From the NCBI RefSeq assembly GCF_900163795.1, contig NZ_FWFD01000020.1, positions 1-44,731 of the forward strand: a stretch of 44,731 nucleotides of DNA, read 5' to 3'. This DNA comes from Vagococcus fluvialis bH819. GTDB lineage: Bacteria > Bacillota > Bacilli > Lactobacillales > Vagococcaceae. Numbering within the stretch: the stretch's first letter is position 1; every line of letters starts with the position of its first letter. Below, piece by piece: positions 44,555-44,731 of the stretch. A program made the translations under genes and the position numbers. The notes under the pieces were generated by a model. That model did no database searches and was not told the DNA's origin. It saw nothing but the letters and a program-made list of their open reading frames with translations.

Positions 44555-44731
44555 AGTGATTCAAAAGGCGTTTTGCTCCAAGCAACTGGAGTGAATACTA
44601 AACAATCCATGATTTTCGGATTGATTAGTATTTGCGAAGTTGCCGTAGGAGCTGCCTTTTGAACCCGGACTACAACAGAGTGATGAAAAAGGCGTTTAGC
44701 TCCAAGCAACTGGAGTGAATACTAAACAATC
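44553..44731 (+). repeat. Tandem intergenic structured repeat (right array), about 124-bp period
   Basis: One complete unit begins at the stop codon of the GH92 gene (AGAGTGAT at 44553), and a second begins at 44677 and is cut by the window edge. The period is 124 bases. Each unit has AAAAGGCG, CTCCAAGCAACTGGAG, AATACTAAACAATC and, in the complete one, the complementary 3' half: GGATTGATTAGTATT (44618-44632), AGTTGC (44638-44643), GGAGC (44648-44652) and GCCTTTT (44654-44660). The linker CCGGACTACAACAGAGTGAT joins the units. The same pieces occur at 1-80. Confidence 0.85.

Noticed and set aside
44553-44731. Repeat array as a CRISPR or an insertion-sequence end
   Set aside because: Units are contiguous, without variable spacers of constant length, and no cas or transposase gene is near. 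No inverted termini with target-site duplication can be seen.

Overview
The window is AT-rich DNA from a low-GC Gram-positive bacterium of the order Lactobacillales, most likely Enterococcaceae (Vagococcus- or Enterococcus-like). The evidence is the combination of a type B RNase P RNA beside gpsB, the recU-ponA and dnaD-nth blocks, the order tdk-prfA-prmC-sua5-glyA-upp, a RexAB-type (AddAB) recombination nuclease, and strong AGGAG-type ribosome sites with some GTG/TTG starts. The genus is an inference from gene content. Almost everything is chromosomal core; I see no phage, insertion sequence, CRISPR array, tRNA or rRNA.

Layout. 1-80: part of a tandem structured repeat. 84-3705 (minus): M32 carboxypeptidase, a THUMP-domain rRNA methyltransferase, rnpB and gpsB. 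3961-6823 (plus): recU-ponA, convergent with nth-dnaD (6923-8281, minus). 8321-15131 (minus): a GH3 hexosaminidase, upp, glyA, sua5, prmC, prfA and tdk. 15296-18676: azoreductase (plus), an AI-2E-family permease plus an orphan PTS glucitol IIA (minus), and a beta-propeller lactonase (plus). 18777-21727: a 2-hydroxyacid dehydrogenase, a LysR regulator and a divergent YeiH-type transporter. 21780-23802 (minus): nudF, a 62-residue membrane protein, mtnN and pncA, a nucleotide/NAD/SAM by-product salvage cluster with its own promoter. 24012-25925 (plus): xpaC-telA behind a near-consensus LiaR/CesR box. 26060-27181 (minus): dinB behind a LexA box, followed by a small intergenic locus with a possible 19-codon ORF and a possible antisense RNA. 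27416-36299 (minus): a DUF975 membrane protein, rexA(addA), rexB(addB) and lepB. 36423-38052: a decayed LysR gene and an amino-acid permease that may start at ATC. 38098-42143 (minus): a phnDCEE-type ABC importer with a tyrosine-phosphatase-like protein. 42365-44554 (plus): a GH92 alpha-mannosidase behind a 20-bp perfect palindrome. 44553-44731: the same tandem repeat as at the left edge.

The two strongest non-routine signals are at opposite scales. First, both edges of the window lie in the same intergenic repeat of about 124 bp. It folds into a long hairpin, and its outer stem differs between the two arrays by paired changes (AAAAGGC/GCCTTTT on the right, AAAAAATC/GATTTTTT on the left), which argues for selection on structure. 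It also contains a smaller competing hairpin. Second, the regulatory sites are readable: a LiaR-like box before xpaC-telA, a LexA box before dinB, and a palindromic operator before the mannosidase.

Limits: everything is read by eye. Motif consensus sequences and family traits are from general knowledge, and no database search or folding program was run. Promoters are predictions.
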